From Phenylobacterium sp. (lineage in GTDB: Bacteria; Pseudomonadota; Alphaproteobacteria; Caulobacterales; Caulobacteraceae), in the NCBI RefSeq assembly GCF_004297125.1, contig NZ_SCVD01000021.1:62001-126000 (forward strand): a DNA stretch of 64,000 nt, given 5' to 3'. Below, in pieces: positions 43,241 to 53,004 of this stretch. Numbering within the stretch: position 1 is the stretch's first letter; each line of letters starts with the position of its first letter. Position numbers and translations under genes: made by a program. The notes under the pieces are model-generated. The model ran no database searches, had not been told where the DNA came from, and saw nothing but the letters and a program-made list of their open reading frames with translations.

Positions 43241-43911
43241 GCGGCCAGGAACAGATGCCGCGACGGACAGAGGTCGGCGACCGGGCACTCCTCGCACTTG
43301 GGCCGCCGCGCGACGCAGATGTAGCGGCCGTGCAGGATGAGCCAGTGGTGGGCGCGGGTCAGGTAGGGCTCCGGCACGATCGCCATCAGGTCGGCCTCGA
43401 CCTTGTCGGGCGTCTTGCCGGTGGAGAGGCCGAGGCGGTGCGAGACCCGGAACACGTGGGTGTCGACGGCGATGGCGGGTTCAATCCGCAGCTCGTTGAG
43501 CACCACCGAGGCGGTCTTGCGGCCGACGCCGGGCAGGGCCTGGAGCGCCTCGCGGTCGAGGGGCACCTCGCCGCCGTGCTGCTCGATCAGGATTTCCGCC
43601 ATCCGAATCACGTTCTTGGCCTTCATGTTGTAGAGGCCGATGGACGAGATGAACGGCTTCAGGCCGGCCTCGCCGAGGGCCAGCATCTTCTGCGGCGTGT
43701 CGGCGACGGCGAACAGCCTGGTGGTGGCCTTGTTGACCGAGACGTCGGTGGCCTGGGCCGACAGCGCCACGGCGACCACCAGCTCATAGGGGCTCGCGTA
43801 GTTCAGCTCGGTCCGCGGGTCGCTCTCCTGGCTCTCGAACCGCTCGAACAATTCGGCGATCCGCGCCTGCTCGGCGGGTTTCAGCTTCTTCCGGGGCGGG
43901 GTTTTGGCCAT
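43237..43911 (-). CDS. nth: Endonuclease III
   Basis: Base-excision-repair glycosylase/AP lyase. LQALPGVGRKTASVVLNE is the helix-hairpin-helix with the catalytic Lys, AVDTHVFRVSHRLGL holds the catalytic Asp, and C-x6-C-x2-C-x5-C near the C-terminus (CVARRPKCEECPVADLC) binds [4Fe-4S]. The start chosen (MAKTPPRKKLK) gives 224 residues; an upstream GTG/ATG extension lacks similarity. Confidence 0.94.
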   Translation of the reverse strand: MAKTPPRKKLKPAEQARIAELFERFESQESDPRTELNYASPYELVVAVALSAQATDVSVNKATTRLFAVADTPQKMLALGEAGLKPFISSIGLYNMKAKNVIRMAEILIEQHGGEVPLDREALQALPGVGRKTASVVLNELRIEPAIAVDTHVFRVSHRLGLSTGKTPDKVEADLMAIVPEPYLTRAHHWLILHGRYICVARRPKCEECPVADLCPSRHLFLAA

Positions 43912-43953
43912 GGGGGGAAGATGTCCTGACGCGACAGGTGATGTCATCCGCTC

Positions 43954-44123
43954 CTCTCCCCGGAGGCGCAGCCCGAGGGGAGAGGGTAGGGTGAGGGGCG
44001 ACGCCGGCCTTTCGGCGGGCAGGATGGTTCAGCCATGATCCTCGCTGAACCGGGAGCGGCGGGCGCGATGCAGAGCCGCCCCTCACCCTACCCTCTCCCC
44101 CCTCACTTCGTGTGGGGGAGAGG
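43954..44123. repeat. Large nested palindromic repeat between nth and ydfG
   Basis: A perfect 24-bp inverted repeat joins 43977-44000 and 44077-44100, with 76 bp between. Each arm also ends in its own hairpin: CTCTCCCC/GGGGAGAG at 43954-43984 and CCTCTCCCC/GGGGAGAGG at 44092-44123. The block fills the gap between two same-strand genes. It looks like a dispersed intergenic palindrome, of the same style as that between hemH and hemE and the fragment after moeB. Confidence 0.8.
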
Positions 44124-44128
44124 AGGCG

Positions 44129-44899
44129 CTACCCCCGATCCACCGCGAACGGGCCCCAGGCCTGCTGCACCGGCATGAGCTCCAGGGTGTTGACGTTGAT
44201 GTGGGCCGGGAGCTTCAGGACGCTCTCGCAGACCAGGGCCACGTCGTCGGCGCTCATGGCGTGGACGCCGGCGTAGACCTTGTCGGCGGCGGTCTGGTCG
44301 CCCTTGAAGCGGACCACGGAGAACTCGGTGTCGGCCATGCCGGGCTCGATGGAGGTGACCCGCACCTTCGTGCCGATCAGGTCGGCGCGAAGATTCAGCG
44401 AGAACTGGCGCACGAACGCCTTGGTGGCCCCGTACACGTTGCCGCCGGGGTACGGGTAGCTGGCCGCCACGGAGGAGAGGTTCATCACGTCCCCGCGGTT
44501 GCGCGCCACCATGCCGGGCAGGACCGCGCGGGTCATGCGGACCAGGCCGGTGACGTTGGTGGCGATCATGGTCTCCCAGTCGGCCAGCGAGGCCTCGTGG
44601 GCCTTGCCCAGGCCCAGGGCGAGGCCGGCGTTGTTGTAGAGGATATCGATGGCCTCGAACCCGGCGGGCAGGCTGGGCAGCAAGGCGGCGATGGACGTCT
44701 CGGAGGTCACGTCCAGCTCGCGGATGAGCAGGCGGTCGGTCTTGAGCTCACCGGCCATCGTCTCCAGCCGGTCGGTCCGGCGGCCGGTGGCGATCACCCT
44801 TGCGCCGGCGGCCAGCAGCCGCCTGGCCATCGCCTCGCCGAATCCGGATGTGGCGCCCGTCACCAGGGCGATGCGGCCTTGGGCCCAGGTCTCGCTCAT
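44129..44899 (-). CDS. ydfG: SDR-family 3-hydroxy acid dehydrogenase, YdfG-like
   Basis: Short-chain dehydrogenase of 256 residues. VTGATSGFGEAMARRLL binds NADP, LYNNAGLALG and the YGATKAF box (Tyr-x3-Lys) are catalytic. The tail HINVNTLELMPVQQAWGPF matches E. coli YdfG, which reduces malonic semialdehyde and oxidises 3-hydroxy acids such as serine. Divergent from the DUF2244 gene. Confidence 0.87.
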   Translation of the reverse strand: MSETWAQGRIALVTGATSGFGEAMARRLLAAGARVIATGRRTDRLETMAGELKTDRLLIRELDVTSETSIAALLPSLPAGFEAIDILYNNAGLALGLGKAHEASLADWETMIATNVTGLVRMTRAVLPGMVARNRGDVMNLSSVAASYPYPGGNVYGATKAFVRQFSLNLRADLIGTKVRVTSIEPGMADTEFSVVRFKGDQTAADKVYAGVHAMSADDVALVCESVLKLPAHINVNTLELMPVQQAWGPFAVDRG

Positions 44900-45013
44900 C
44901 GTTCCACCTTCGTCACGGAGTTGCGTCCGGGATTAGGTCGTTGCGGCGGGGCCTTCAAGTCGGGCGTCGCAGCCAGTTCCGCGCGCGTGGACTTCCCGCT
45001 ATCGTCGACGCCG

Positions 45014-45490
45014 ATGACCTGGCCGCTCTACATGGACGCGGAGATCAAGCCGAACCGCTCGCTGTCCGAGCGGGGATTCGTGATCCTCATCTCCATCATC
45101 ACCCTGGCCAACGTCGCCTCGGCCGCGGTCTTCGTGCGGATGGGCGCGCATTTCGTGCTGCCCTTCCTGGGCCTCGACCTGCTCGCGGTGGTGGTGGCCT
45201 TCATGGCTAGCTTCAAGGCCGGCCGGGTGATCGAACGCGTGCAGGTGAGCCCGGCCGAGGTGCGGATCACCTATGAGACGTCGAAGGCCACGCGGGTGGT
45301 CTGGGAGAGCCCCACGGCCTTCACCCGCGTCACCACCGAGCGAGACGACGAGGACCGGGTGATGGCGCTGCGCCTGGCGCTCTCGGGCCGCGAGACCGCC
45401 GTGGCGGCCGCGCTCAGCCCCGGCGAGCGCGGCGAGTTCGCCAAGGCGTTGGAAGAGGCCATCCGCCAGGCGCGGCGGCACAGAGCTTAG
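45014..45490 (+). CDS. DUF2244 membrane protein
   Basis: A 158-residue protein. After [18 protein letters not shown] come two adjacent membrane helices ([19 protein letters not shown] and [19 protein letters not shown]), then a soluble C-terminal domain ([20 protein letters not shown]). This is the DUF2244 pattern; function unknown, often found in Alphaproteobacteria. Ends convergently with hslU, with a 4-bp overlap. Confidence 0.85.
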   Translation: MTWPLYMDAEIKPNRSLSERGFVILISIITLANVASAAVFVRMGAHFVLPFLGLDLLAVVVAFMASFKAGRVIERVQVSPAEVRITYETSKATRVVWESPTAFTRVTTERDDEDRVMALRLALSGRETAVAAALSPGERGEFAKALEEAIRQARRHRA

Positions 45491-46785
45491 AGAATGAACT
45501 TGCTCAGGTCGGCATTCCCGGCCAGTTCGCCGATCCGGTCGGTGACGTAGGCGGCGTCGATCTCGATGGACTCGCCGCTGCGGTCGCCGGCGGTGAAGCT
45601 GATCTCCTCCATTACCTTCTCCAGCACGGTCTGCAGCCGTCGCGCGCCGATGTTCTCGACCGAGCCGTTCACCGCCACCGCCGCGTCGGCCAGGGCGTCA
45701 TAGGCGCCCTCGGTGAAGGTGAGGGTCACGCCCTCGGTCGCCAGCAGGGCTTGGTGCTGGCGGACCAGGTTGGCCTCGGGCTCGACCAGGATGCGGCGCA
45801 TGTCCTCGCGGCTCAGGGCCTTCAGCTCCACCCGGATCGGCAGGCGGCCCTGCAGCTCGGGCAGCAGGTCGGACGGCTTGGCCACATGGAAGGCGCCCGA
45901 CGCGATGAACAGGATGTGGTCGGTCTTCACCGGGCCGTACTTGGTCGAGACCGTGGTGCCCTCGATCAGGGGCAGCAGGTCGCGCTGGACGCCCTCGCGG
46001 CTGACGTCGGCGCCGGAGCGCTCGCGGCTGGAGGCCACCTTGTCGATCTCGTCCAGGAAGACGATGCCCTGGTTCTCGGCCAGCTCCAGCGCCTCGGTCG
46101 TCAGGGCCTCCTGATCGACCAGCTTGTCGCTTTCCTCCGCGATCAGCGGGGCCCAGGCGCCGACCACGGTGGTCTTGTGGGTCTTCGTTCGGCCGCCGAA
46201 CGCCTTGCCGAACATCTCGCCGATGTTGAGCATGCCCATATTGGGCTGGCCGGGGATCTCCATCATCGGCATGGACGGCCCGCTCTCGGCGAGCTGCAGC
46301 TCGACCTCCTTGTCGTCCAGCTCGCCGGCCCGCAGCTTCTTGCGGAAACTCTCGCGGGCGGCGGTGGAGCCGGGGCCGGTGAGGGCGTCCAGGATCCGCT
46401 CCTCGGCGGCGGCCTCGGCTCGGGCGCGCACGCCAGCCCGGCGCTTCTCGCGCACCATGGCGATGGCGCTCTCCACCAGGTCGCGGACGATCTGGTCCAC
46501 GTCGCGGCCGACGTAGCCGACCTCGGTGAACTTGGTGGCCTCGACCTTGAGGAACGGGGCCTGGGCCAGCTTGGCGAGGCGGCGCGCGATCTCGGTCTTG
46601 CCCACGCCGGTGGGGCCGATCATCAGGATGTTCTTCGGCGTGACTTCGTCGCGCAGGTCGTCCGGTATGCGCCGGCGGCGCCAGCGGTTGCGCAGGGCGA
46701 CGGCCACGGCCTTTTTCGCCTCGTGCTGGCCAACGATGTAGCGGTCGAGCTCGGAGACGATCTCGCGGGGGGAAAATTCTGTCAT
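45487..46785 (-). CDS. hslU: ATP-dependent protease ATPase subunit HslU
   Basis: AAA+ unfoldase of the HslUV protease. [21 protein letters not shown] is the family N-terminus, [19 protein letters not shown] Walker [13 protein letters not shown] Walker B, and [18 protein letters not shown] sensor II. Length is 432 residues. It is separated from hslV by a secreted-protein gene, so the usual adjacency is broken. Confidence 0.95.
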   Translation of the reverse strand: MTEFSPREIVSELDRYIVGQHEAKKAVAVALRNRWRRRRIPDDLRDEVTPKNILMIGPTGVGKTEIARRLAKLAQAPFLKVEATKFTEVGYVGRDVDQIVRDLVESAIAMVREKRRAGVRARAEAAAEERILDALTGPGSTAARESFRKKLRAGELDDKEVELQLAESGPSMPMMEIPGQPNMGMLNIGEMFGKAFGGRTKTHKTTVVGAWAPLIAEESDKLVDQEALTTEALELAENQGIVFLDEIDKVASSRERSGADVSREGVQRDLLPLIEGTTVSTKYGPVKTDHILFIASGAFHVAKPSDLLPELQGRLPIRVELKALSREDMRRILVEPEANLVRQHQALLATEGVTLTFTEGAYDALADAAVAVNGSVENIGARRLQTVLEKVMEEISFTAGDRSGESIEIDAAYVTDRIGELAGNADLSKFIL

Positions 46786-46801
46786 GTCGGCGCTTAGATA
46801 G

Positions 46802-47668
46802 TCACGAAGCGGGCGGCGTCACAGGCGGAGATTTGAGCGCCGGCGCCGGAAGCAGCTCGTCGAACAGCAGCCGCCAGCCCGGCTGGTCGTTCCGCCAGAT
46901 GCGCACATAGTGGCCGCGCTGCTCGGCTCCGTCCGCCGTCCACTTGGCGACGCCGTAGGTCCAGGCCATGTCGCCGGCGCTGGACGCCTGGCCGCCGAGT
47001 GGGGTGAAGGCGACCGAGGCGGCCCGGGTGGCGAGCTCGGCCTCCAGCTCGGCGCGGCTGGCGGGCGGCCGGGCCCGCGAGCCCACGATGCGGCCATCCT
47101 CGGCGACGGCGGCCAGGAAGGCGGCCTTGACGTCGGTCTTCGCCGCGGCGTGAAGGGCGACCTCGGCCTTCATCACCTGATCCATGGCCTTGGCGGGCGA
47201 GCCGGCCTGTTTCGCCGAAAGCCTGGCGTAGGCGACGTCGGAGCCCTGCGGCGCGGCGCCGGTCTGGTCGCTGGGCGGACCGCCGTCGAACAGCCACTTC
47301 CAGGAACCGTCCGGCTGCCTGGCCCAGACGGTGAAGTAGTAGCCGCCGGGCTTGCCGTCGGCGGTGTAGGGGCCGGTGGTGAAGCCCAGGTCGCCCGAGC
47401 GGGCGATCCCCGCCCAGAGGGGCCACCAGATCAGCTCCACCCCCTTCGGCCGCGGCTGGCCGTAGACGGCCTTGGCCAGCAGGGGTTCGGGCGCGAACAC
47501 GATGCCGTCGGGGGCCGAATGCTTCAGGAAGCTGGCCTGCACGCCCAGCGCCCTTCCGTCGGCCGCGAATGCCCGCTCGGCGGCGACGACCGCCGCGGGC
47601 GTCACCGGCGCGGCGAGGGCAGGGAAGGCGAGGAAGGCCGCGATCAGGGCGACGCTAGAGGACCTCAA
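46802..47668 (-). CDS. Secreted tandem NTF2-like (DUF4440-type) protein
   Basis: Starts with a Sec signal ([15 protein letters not shown]). Two half-repeats can be aligned: [12 protein letters not shown] with [19 protein letters not shown], and [13 protein letters not shown] with [19 protein letters not shown]. Each resembles a SnoaL/DUF4440 NTF2-like fold, so the protein is a tandem duplication. No catalytic residue is evident. The TTG start overlaps hslV by 14 bp. Function unknown; its place between the two protease subunits is odd and may give co-expression. Confidence 0.78.
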   Translation of the reverse strand: MRSSSVALIAAFLAFPALAAPVTPAAVVAAERAFAADGRALGVQASFLKHSAPDGIVFAPEPLLAKAVYGQPRPKGVELIWWPLWAGIARSGDLGFTTGPYTADGKPGGYYFTVWARQPDGSWKWLFDGGPPSDQTGAAPQGSDVAYARLSAKQAGSPAKAMDQVMKAEVALHAAAKTDVKAAFLAAVAEDGRIVGSRARPPASRAELEAELATRAASVAFTPLGGQASSAGDMAWTYGVAKWTADGAEQRGHYVRIWRNDQPGWRLLFDELLPAPALKSPPVTPPAS

Positions 47669-48206
47669 CCGTCAGTTCTCCATTGGTGTAGACGCAGATG
47701 TCTGCGGCGATGCCCATCGCCTTGCGCGCGACGGCCTCCGCATCCAACCCGTTTACGTCCAACAGCGCCCTGGCTGCTGCCAACGCGTAGTTTCCGCCGG
47801 AGCCGATGGCCGCCACCCCATACTCGGGCTCCAGCACATCGCCGACGCCGGTGACGGTGAAGATCTGGTCCTTGTCGGCCACGATCAGCATGGCCTCCAG
47901 CCGGCGCAGGTAGCGGTCGGTGCGCCAGTCCTTGGCGAGGTCGACGCAGGCGCGGGCCAGCTGCTCGGGATATTGCTCCAGCTTGGCCTCCAGGCGCTCG
48001 ATCAGCGTGAAGGCGTCGGCGGTGGACCCGGCGAAGCCCGCGATGACGCGGCCCCCCGCCAGCTTGCGGACCTTCTTCGCGGTCCCCTTGACGATGGTCT
48101 GGCCCATGGACACTTGGCCGTCACCGGCCACGACGGTCTTGCCGCCCTTGCGCACCGCCAGGATCGTGGTCCCGTGCCAATCGGGAAAGGCTGAGTTATT
48201 CGACAT
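47655..48206 (-). CDS. hslV: ATP-dependent protease peptidase subunit HslV
   Basis: N-terminal threonine peptidase. The propeptide ends in WHG before [21 protein letters not shown], exposing Thr at position 13. [18 protein letters not shown] and [15 protein letters not shown] are family motifs. Length is 183 residues. Pairs with HslU, here two genes downstream. It is first in its operon, divergent from the moeB-like gene with almost no gap. Confidence 0.94.
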   Translation of the reverse strand: MSNNSAFPDWHGTTILAVRKGGKTVVAGDGQVSMGQTIVKGTAKKVRKLAGGRVIAGFAGSTADAFTLIERLEAKLEQYPEQLARACVDLAKDWRTDRYLRRLEAMLIVADKDQIFTVTGVGDVLEPEYGVAAIGSGGNYALAAARALLDVNGLDAEAVARKAMGIAADICVYTNGELTVEVL

Positions 48207-48245
48207 CCGGGCGATGTGAGCAGCGCGCCCATCGAGGTCAAGGGA

Positions 48246-48998
48246 ATGAGTTTCACCGACGACGAGATCGAGCGCTACGCCCGCCACCTGGTGCTGCGCG
48301 AAGTGGGCGGTCCGGGGCAGCAGAAGCTGAAGGCCTCCAGCGTGCTGATCGTGGGGGCGGGCGGCCTGGGCGCGCCGGCCGCGCTGTACCTGGCGGCGGC
48401 GGGCGTGGGCACGATCATCCTGGCCGATCCGGACGAGGTGGACGTCTCCAACCTGCAGCGGCAGGTGATCTACGCCGCCGACGACCTCGGGCGGCCCAAG
48501 GTGGATGCGGCGGCCGACCGCCTGCACGCGCTCAACCCGCACGTCTTCGTCGCCGGCTACAACGGCGCCTTCGACGCCGCGACGGCCGACCAGCTGGTCG
48601 AGGGGGTCGACCTGGTGCTGGACGGCACGGACGACTTCGCCACGCGGTTCTGCGTCAACGACGCCTGCGTGCGCCACGCCAAGCCGCTGGTCTCCGGCGC
48701 CATCGGTCGCTGGACGGGGCAGGTGGGGGTGTTCGGCCGCCAGCCCTGCTACCGCTGCCTGGTGCCCGAGATCCCGCCGGAGGCCGAGACCTGCGTGGCC
48801 GTGGGGGTGGTCGGCGCCCTGGCCGGGGTGATCGGCTCGATGATGGCGCTGGAGGCGGTGAAGCTGATCGCGGGCGCGGGCGAGGCGCTGACCGGCCGGC
48901 TGCTGATCTACGACGCCCTGGCGGCCGAGACGCGGACGGTGCGGGTCGCGGGGGACCCGGAGTGTCCGGTGTGTGGTTCCTCCTCTCTCACTGCCTAG
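48246..48998 (+). CDS. moeB: ThiF/MoeB-family adenylyltransferase
   Basis: E1-like enzyme of 250 residues. [17 protein letters not shown] is the nucleotide-binding loop, [19 protein letters not shown] contains the conserved Arg and Lys, and [11 protein letters not shown] holds the Cys region. Zinc ligands appear as CYRC and CPVC. It activates the C-terminus of MoaD- or ThiS-like proteins; the lack of a rhodanese domain and of thi genes nearby favours MoeB. A GTG ten codons upstream is an alternative start. Confidence 0.87.
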   Translation: MSFTDDEIERYARHLVLREVGGPGQQKLKASSVLIVGAGGLGAPAALYLAAAGVGTIILADPDEVDVSNLQRQVIYAADDLGRPKVDAAADRLHALNPHVFVAGYNGAFDAATADQLVEGVDLVLDGTDDFATRFCVNDACVRHAKPLVSGAIGRWTGQVGVFGRQPCYRCLVPEIPPEAETCVAVGVVGALAGVIGSMMALEAVKLIAGAGEALTGRLLIYDALAAETRTVRVAGDPECPVCGSSSLTA

Positions 48999-49014
48999 CG
49001 AGAGGGAGAGGTGG

Positions 49015-51009
49015 TCAGACGTACTTCGCGATGAAGTCCGTCGTCGTCTGCAGCACGGTCCTCCAAGTCTCGTCGGACCAGTTGCGGTGGCCCTCGCCCT
49101 TCAGCTCCACCAGCTCGCAGGTCTTGCCGGCGGCCTGCAGGGCCTTGGCCATGAGCTTCGACTGCCTGGGGTCGACGATGGTGTCGGCCTGGCCGTGGAT
49201 CAGCAGGACCGGCGCCTGGATCTCGGCGGCGCGGCGGGCGGGCGAGGCGCGGACCAGCAGGGCCTCGTCGGCCTTCGGGTCGCCCATCGAGGCGCGCCAG
49301 TAGGCGTAGGTCGGGGAATCGATCCCGTCCTCGCGGCGGGAGAAGGCCAGGCTCTCGATCAGGTCGGCGTCGCCGGCCACCGAGACCACCGCCTTGTAGA
49401 GGTCGGGCCGGCGCACCGCGCCCATCAGGGCCGAATAGCCGCCGTAGCTGGCGCCGAAGATGGCCAGGCGCCTCGGGTCGGCGCGGCCTGACGCCACGAC
49501 CTGGGCGACGGCGTCCTCGACGTCCTCCTGCATCCGGTCGGCCCACTGGCGCTTGCCCAACTCCGCGAAGGCGCGGCCATAGCCGCCCGAGCCGCGGAAA
49601 TTCGGCTGCAGCACCAGCCAGCCCCTGGCGGCCAGCGCCTGCACCGTGGTGTCGTAGTCCAGGTAGTTGCGGATCTCGGGCCCGCCGTGCGGCATGACCA
49701 CCATGGGCAGGGCGCCCTTGCCGGCGTTGATCGGCGTGGTCAGGTAGGCGGTGATCTGGGCGCCGTCGCGGGTGCGGACCTGCAGCGCCTCGGTCTTCGC
49801 CAGGCGCTCGGGGGTCAGCCAGGGCTTGCAATGGCCGACGTACTCCAGGCTGCGCTTTTCGCGGTCGTAGAGCTGGAAGGCGCCCGGTTCCTGCGGACCG
49901 GTGGCGCGCAGCAGCATGCGCCGGTGCGCAAGATCGATGTCGTAGAGCTCGACGTTGCAGGTGTTCTTCAGCGCCGCGTTCACCGCCCGGAAGTGCGGGG
50001 CCAGCGCCGGATCGGCGAACTGGTAGTTCAGCCGGTCGTCCCAGTAGGCGCTGCCGACCAGCCGCAGGTTCTCATCGACGAAGGCGGTGTCGAAGTCGCG
50101 GTCGGGGCGCTCGGCGACGATGTCCCCGAACTTGAGGTTGGCGAGGTCGAAGGTGCGGATGACGCTGGTGTCCCTGCCCTCCATGCGCTGGCAGACGAGG
50201 AACACCCCGGCGTCCGGCGTCGGGCCCACCACGTCGAAGTCGGGCAGCTTCTTGACCTCGTTGAACCGCGACTTGCGGATCAGCTTCCAGTCCTTTTCGC
50301 CCGGCGCGCGGCCGTAGACCCAGCCGATCGTGCCGCGGGAGTTGCTGTCCATCCGCAGCATCGGCACGCCGCCCTGGGTGAGCCAGAAGTCGGTGGCCGC
50401 GACCCCCTGCTCCACCAGCTCGGCCGCGCCGGTGTAGACGTCCACCTGGAACAGGCCGTAGGCGCCGCGGCTGTCGTTCCAGGCCTGCATCAGCACCCGG
50501 CGCGGATCGTCCTTCAGGTAGTCGACCACTCGCGAGGCGTCGAAGCCGCGCCGCAGCACCGAGCGGGACCCGGTGAACATGACCACCGGGTCCTGGCCCT
50601 TCAGATCGACGGAGACCACCCGCTTCACCGGGATGGGCACGAAGGTGTCGTAGAACCACAGGCCATAGGGCTGGCCCTTGTCGTCCTTGTGGAAGGTGAT
50701 CCAGATCAGCAGGCGCTCGTTGTTCGCCCATTCCACGTGGCTGACGGTCTGCTCGCCGATTACCGCGGCGGCGGGCTGGGCGGACAGGTCGGCCATCCGC
50801 GAGAGGGTGACGAAGGCGTTCTTCCGGCCGTCCTTCACCTGGGTGCGCAGGATCGCGAGCTGCTCGCCGTCCGGCGAGATGGCGGCGTCGTGGACGCTGG
50901 GTTCGCGCAGCAGCTCTTCCAGGGTCGGCGGGACCGGGGCCGCGCCGGACGCCTGCGCCGCAACGGGCGCCATCGCGGCGGCGGCGAGCATCGCGCGGCG
51001 CGTCAGCAT
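49015..51009 (-). CDS. Exported S9-family prolyl oligopeptidase-type peptidase
   Basis: [20 protein letters not shown] is a Tat-like signal; this start gives 664 residues, and the upstream frame lacks support. A beta-propeller covers the N-terminal two thirds. The catalytic domain shows [12 protein letters not shown] (Ser), [13 protein letters not shown] (Asp) and GEGHRNW (His). Likely a periplasmic di- or acyl-peptidase. It converges on moeB; a CCTCTCTC...GAGAGG hairpin sits in the gap. The 190-bp upstream region is shared with the divergent GDSL autotransporter and has a GTCAC direct repeat. Confidence 0.9.
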   Translation of the reverse strand: MLTRRAMLAAAAMAPVAAQASGAAPVPPTLEELLREPSVHDAAISPDGEQLAILRTQVKDGRKNAFVTLSRMADLSAQPAAAVIGEQTVSHVEWANNERLLIWITFHKDDKGQPYGLWFYDTFVPIPVKRVVSVDLKGQDPVVMFTGSRSVLRRGFDASRVVDYLKDDPRRVLMQAWNDSRGAYGLFQVDVYTGAAELVEQGVAATDFWLTQGGVPMLRMDSNSRGTIGWVYGRAPGEKDWKLIRKSRFNEVKKLPDFDVVGPTPDAGVFLVCQRMEGRDTSVIRTFDLANLKFGDIVAERPDRDFDTAFVDENLRLVGSAYWDDRLNYQFADPALAPHFRAVNAALKNTCNVELYDIDLAHRRMLLRATGPQEPGAFQLYDREKRSLEYVGHCKPWLTPERLAKTEALQVRTRDGAQITAYLTTPINAGKGALPMVVMPHGGPEIRNYLDYDTTVQALAARGWLVLQPNFRGSGGYGRAFAELGKRQWADRMQEDVEDAVAQVVASGRADPRRLAIFGASYGGYSALMGAVRRPDLYKAVVSVAGDADLIESLAFSRREDGIDSPTYAYWRASMGDPKADEALLVRASPARRAAEIQAPVLLIHGQADTIVDPRQSKLMAKALQAAGKTCELVELKGEGHRNWSDETWRTVLQTTTDFIAKYV

Positions 51010-51200
51010 GGTCCGGACGGAAATCCCAGGCTCATTGAACGCCGATGCTTGAGGCTCGCGCGAGCGCCCGTCAATGGCGACCAGGCGCACCGGGGCCGGC
51101 GTAGCGGTGGCAACAGTTTGTCACGATCGGTCACGCGCCGCTCACAGGCCAGCGCCGTCGCCGCAGGATGGTCCCGCTCCCACGAGTGAGGAGTACCCCT

Positions 51201-53000
51201 ATGCCGCCCTTTCCCAACGCCCCGCGCCGCCGATTGACCTCGCGCCTGCTGGCGGCGGGCGCCACGCTGGCGCTCGCGGCGCCCGCCGCCGCCCAGGAGG
51301 CCTCGCCCTATGGCCGCATGGTGGTGTTCGGCGACAGCATCTCGGACGGGGGCGCCTATGGGACCAAGGCGCCCGCCGGAGCGGGCAGCTTCACCACCAA
51401 CCCAGATCCGGTGTGGGTGGAGGTGATCGCCTCCGGCGTCGGCCTGCCGCTCACGACCCACGTGGCGGGGGGCGACAACTACGCCGAGGGCGGCGCGCGG
51501 GTGAAGGAGGCCCGTCCCGACGCGCCCGGCGACCTGCCGCGCACGCCGGTGGTCAACCAGATCGACGCCTTCCTGGCCAAGGGCGGAACCTTCGACCCCG
51601 GCATGCTCGTGGTCATCCAGGGCGGCGGCAACGACGTCTTCGCCACCCAGACGAACGGCCTCGGCTTCACGCCTGTCGACCTCGCGGTCCTGGACCAGGC
51701 CGCCCTGGACCTGGCGGCGCAGGTCAAGCGAATCGAGGACGCAGGCTCGGCGACCCTCGTCACCGTGAGCGTGCCCAAGTTCGAGGTTTTCAACAGCCGC
51801 TACCGGTCGGCCCTGGCCGCTACCGGCGCCAACGTCCTCTATTTCGACGTGGCGGCCCTGATCGCCGAGATCGAGACCAATCCGGGCGAGTTCGGTATCG
51901 TCAACACCACCGACCGAGCCTGTCGCGGCACGGCGCTCGACTCGTTCCGCTGCCTGCCCGCGACCTATGTGACGCCCGACGCCAACCGCACCTACCTCTA
52001 CGCGGACAACGTCCACTTCACCGGCGTCGTGCATGAGATCGAAGGCGACGCTGTGCTGGCGGCCCTCCGCGCCCCGAACCAGGTGGGCCAGCTTCCGTTC
52101 GCGGCGCACGCCATCATGCGCTCCACCCAGGACGGCCTGGCCGAGTTCGGGCGGGCTGAGCCGGCGCGCGGGGGCGGATGGACGCTGTTCGGCTGGGCGG
52201 AGGGCGGCCAGCTCGACATCGACACACGCGCGCGCGCCAGCGGCCTGGAGGGCGACACCGCCGCGGCCACGGTCGGCGCCATGCGGACCGTACGGCCCGG
52301 GGTCACCGTGGGCGGCGCGTTCAGCTGGGGCCAGACGGATGGCGACTTCGGCGGCGACACCGGCGGGTTCGACCTGCGCACCGTGACCGTGACGGCCCTC
52401 GCCAGGGTCGAGCGGGGTCCGTTCGACGCCGCCTTGCACGCCGCCTATGGCGACCTGGCGTTCGACGACGTCGAGCGGCGGGTGGTGCTCGGCCCTGCCG
52501 AGCGGATCGAGGCCGGCGACACCAACGGGCGGATGTGGTCGGCCGGCGCGGAGGTCGGCCTTACCCGGCAGGCGGGCGCTTTCACGGTGCGGCCGCTGGC
52601 CGGGCTGCGCTACGAGCACGTCACCGTTGGCACCTATGCCGAATCCGGCGCGCGCTCCACCCAGATCACCTTCGGCAAGCAGACCGTGGAGAGCCTGACG
52701 GCCTCGCTCGGAGCCGAGGTGGGCTGGGCCGCGACGGAGAGGACCCGGCCGTTCGCGCGGCTGAGCTACGAGGCCGATCTCCTGGACGAGGCGCAGCGGC
52801 TGACGATCACGCCCAGCGGCGCGCCGGTCTCGTTCACCAGCGAGACGTTCCGGCCGGACGACAGCTACTTCGCCTATGCGGTCGGCGTGACGGCCGAGCT
52901 GCAGGCCGGGCTCTCGGGCAGCCTCCAGTTGGGCGGGACCTTCGGGCGGGGCGCGCTGGACACCACCGGACTGCGGGTCGGGTTTCGCGGGCGGTTCTGA
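51201..53000 (+). CDS. GDSL esterase autotransporter
   Basis: The signal LLAAGATLALAAPAAAQ is followed by VVFGDSISDGGAYGTK, the GDSL-type block I with Ser, GGDNYAEGGARV, GGGNDVF (Asn), and DNVHFTGVVHE (Asp-x2-His). Residues from about 310 on (GGGWTLFGWAEGGQLDIDT to GLRVGFRGRF with terminal Phe) form a 12-strand autotransporter barrel. An EstA-like outer-membrane esterase is therefore predicted, with the passenger exposed. GAGGAG precedes the ATG. Length is 599 residues. Confidence 0.92.
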   Translation: MPPFPNAPRRRLTSRLLAAGATLALAAPAAAQEASPYGRMVVFGDSISDGGAYGTKAPAGAGSFTTNPDPVWVEVIASGVGLPLTTHVAGGDNYAEGGARVKEARPDAPGDLPRTPVVNQIDAFLAKGGTFDPGMLVVIQGGGNDVFATQTNGLGFTPVDLAVLDQAALDLAAQVKRIEDAGSATLVTVSVPKFEVFNSRYRSALAATGANVLYFDVAALIAEIETNPGEFGIVNTTDRACRGTALDSFRCLPATYVTPDANRTYLYADNVHFTGVVHEIEGDAVLAALRAPNQVGQLPFAAHAIMRSTQDGLAEFGRAEPARGGGWTLFGWAEGGQLDIDTRARASGLEGDTAAATVGAMRTVRPGVTVGGAFSWGQTDGDFGGDTGGFDLRTVTVTALARVERGPFDAALHAAYGDLAFDDVERRVVLGPAERIEAGDTNGRMWSAGAEVGLTRQAGAFTVRPLAGLRYEHVTVGTYAESGARSTQITFGKQTVESLTASLGAEVGWAATERTRPFARLSYEADLLDEAQRLTITPSGAPVSFTSETFRPDDSYFAYAVGVTAELQAGLSGSLQLGGTFGRGALDTTGLRVGFRGRF

Positions 53001-53004
53001 ACCC

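Noticed and set aside
48983-49014. Intrinsic terminator between moeB and the S9 peptidase
   Set aside because: CCTCTCTC and GAGAGG can pair but imperfectly and without a T-run; noted only as possible repeat remnant.
51009-51090. Longer start of the S9 peptidase
   Set aside because: The extra 27 residues precede a good Tat-like signal ([11 protein letters not shown]), which must be at the N-terminus to work.
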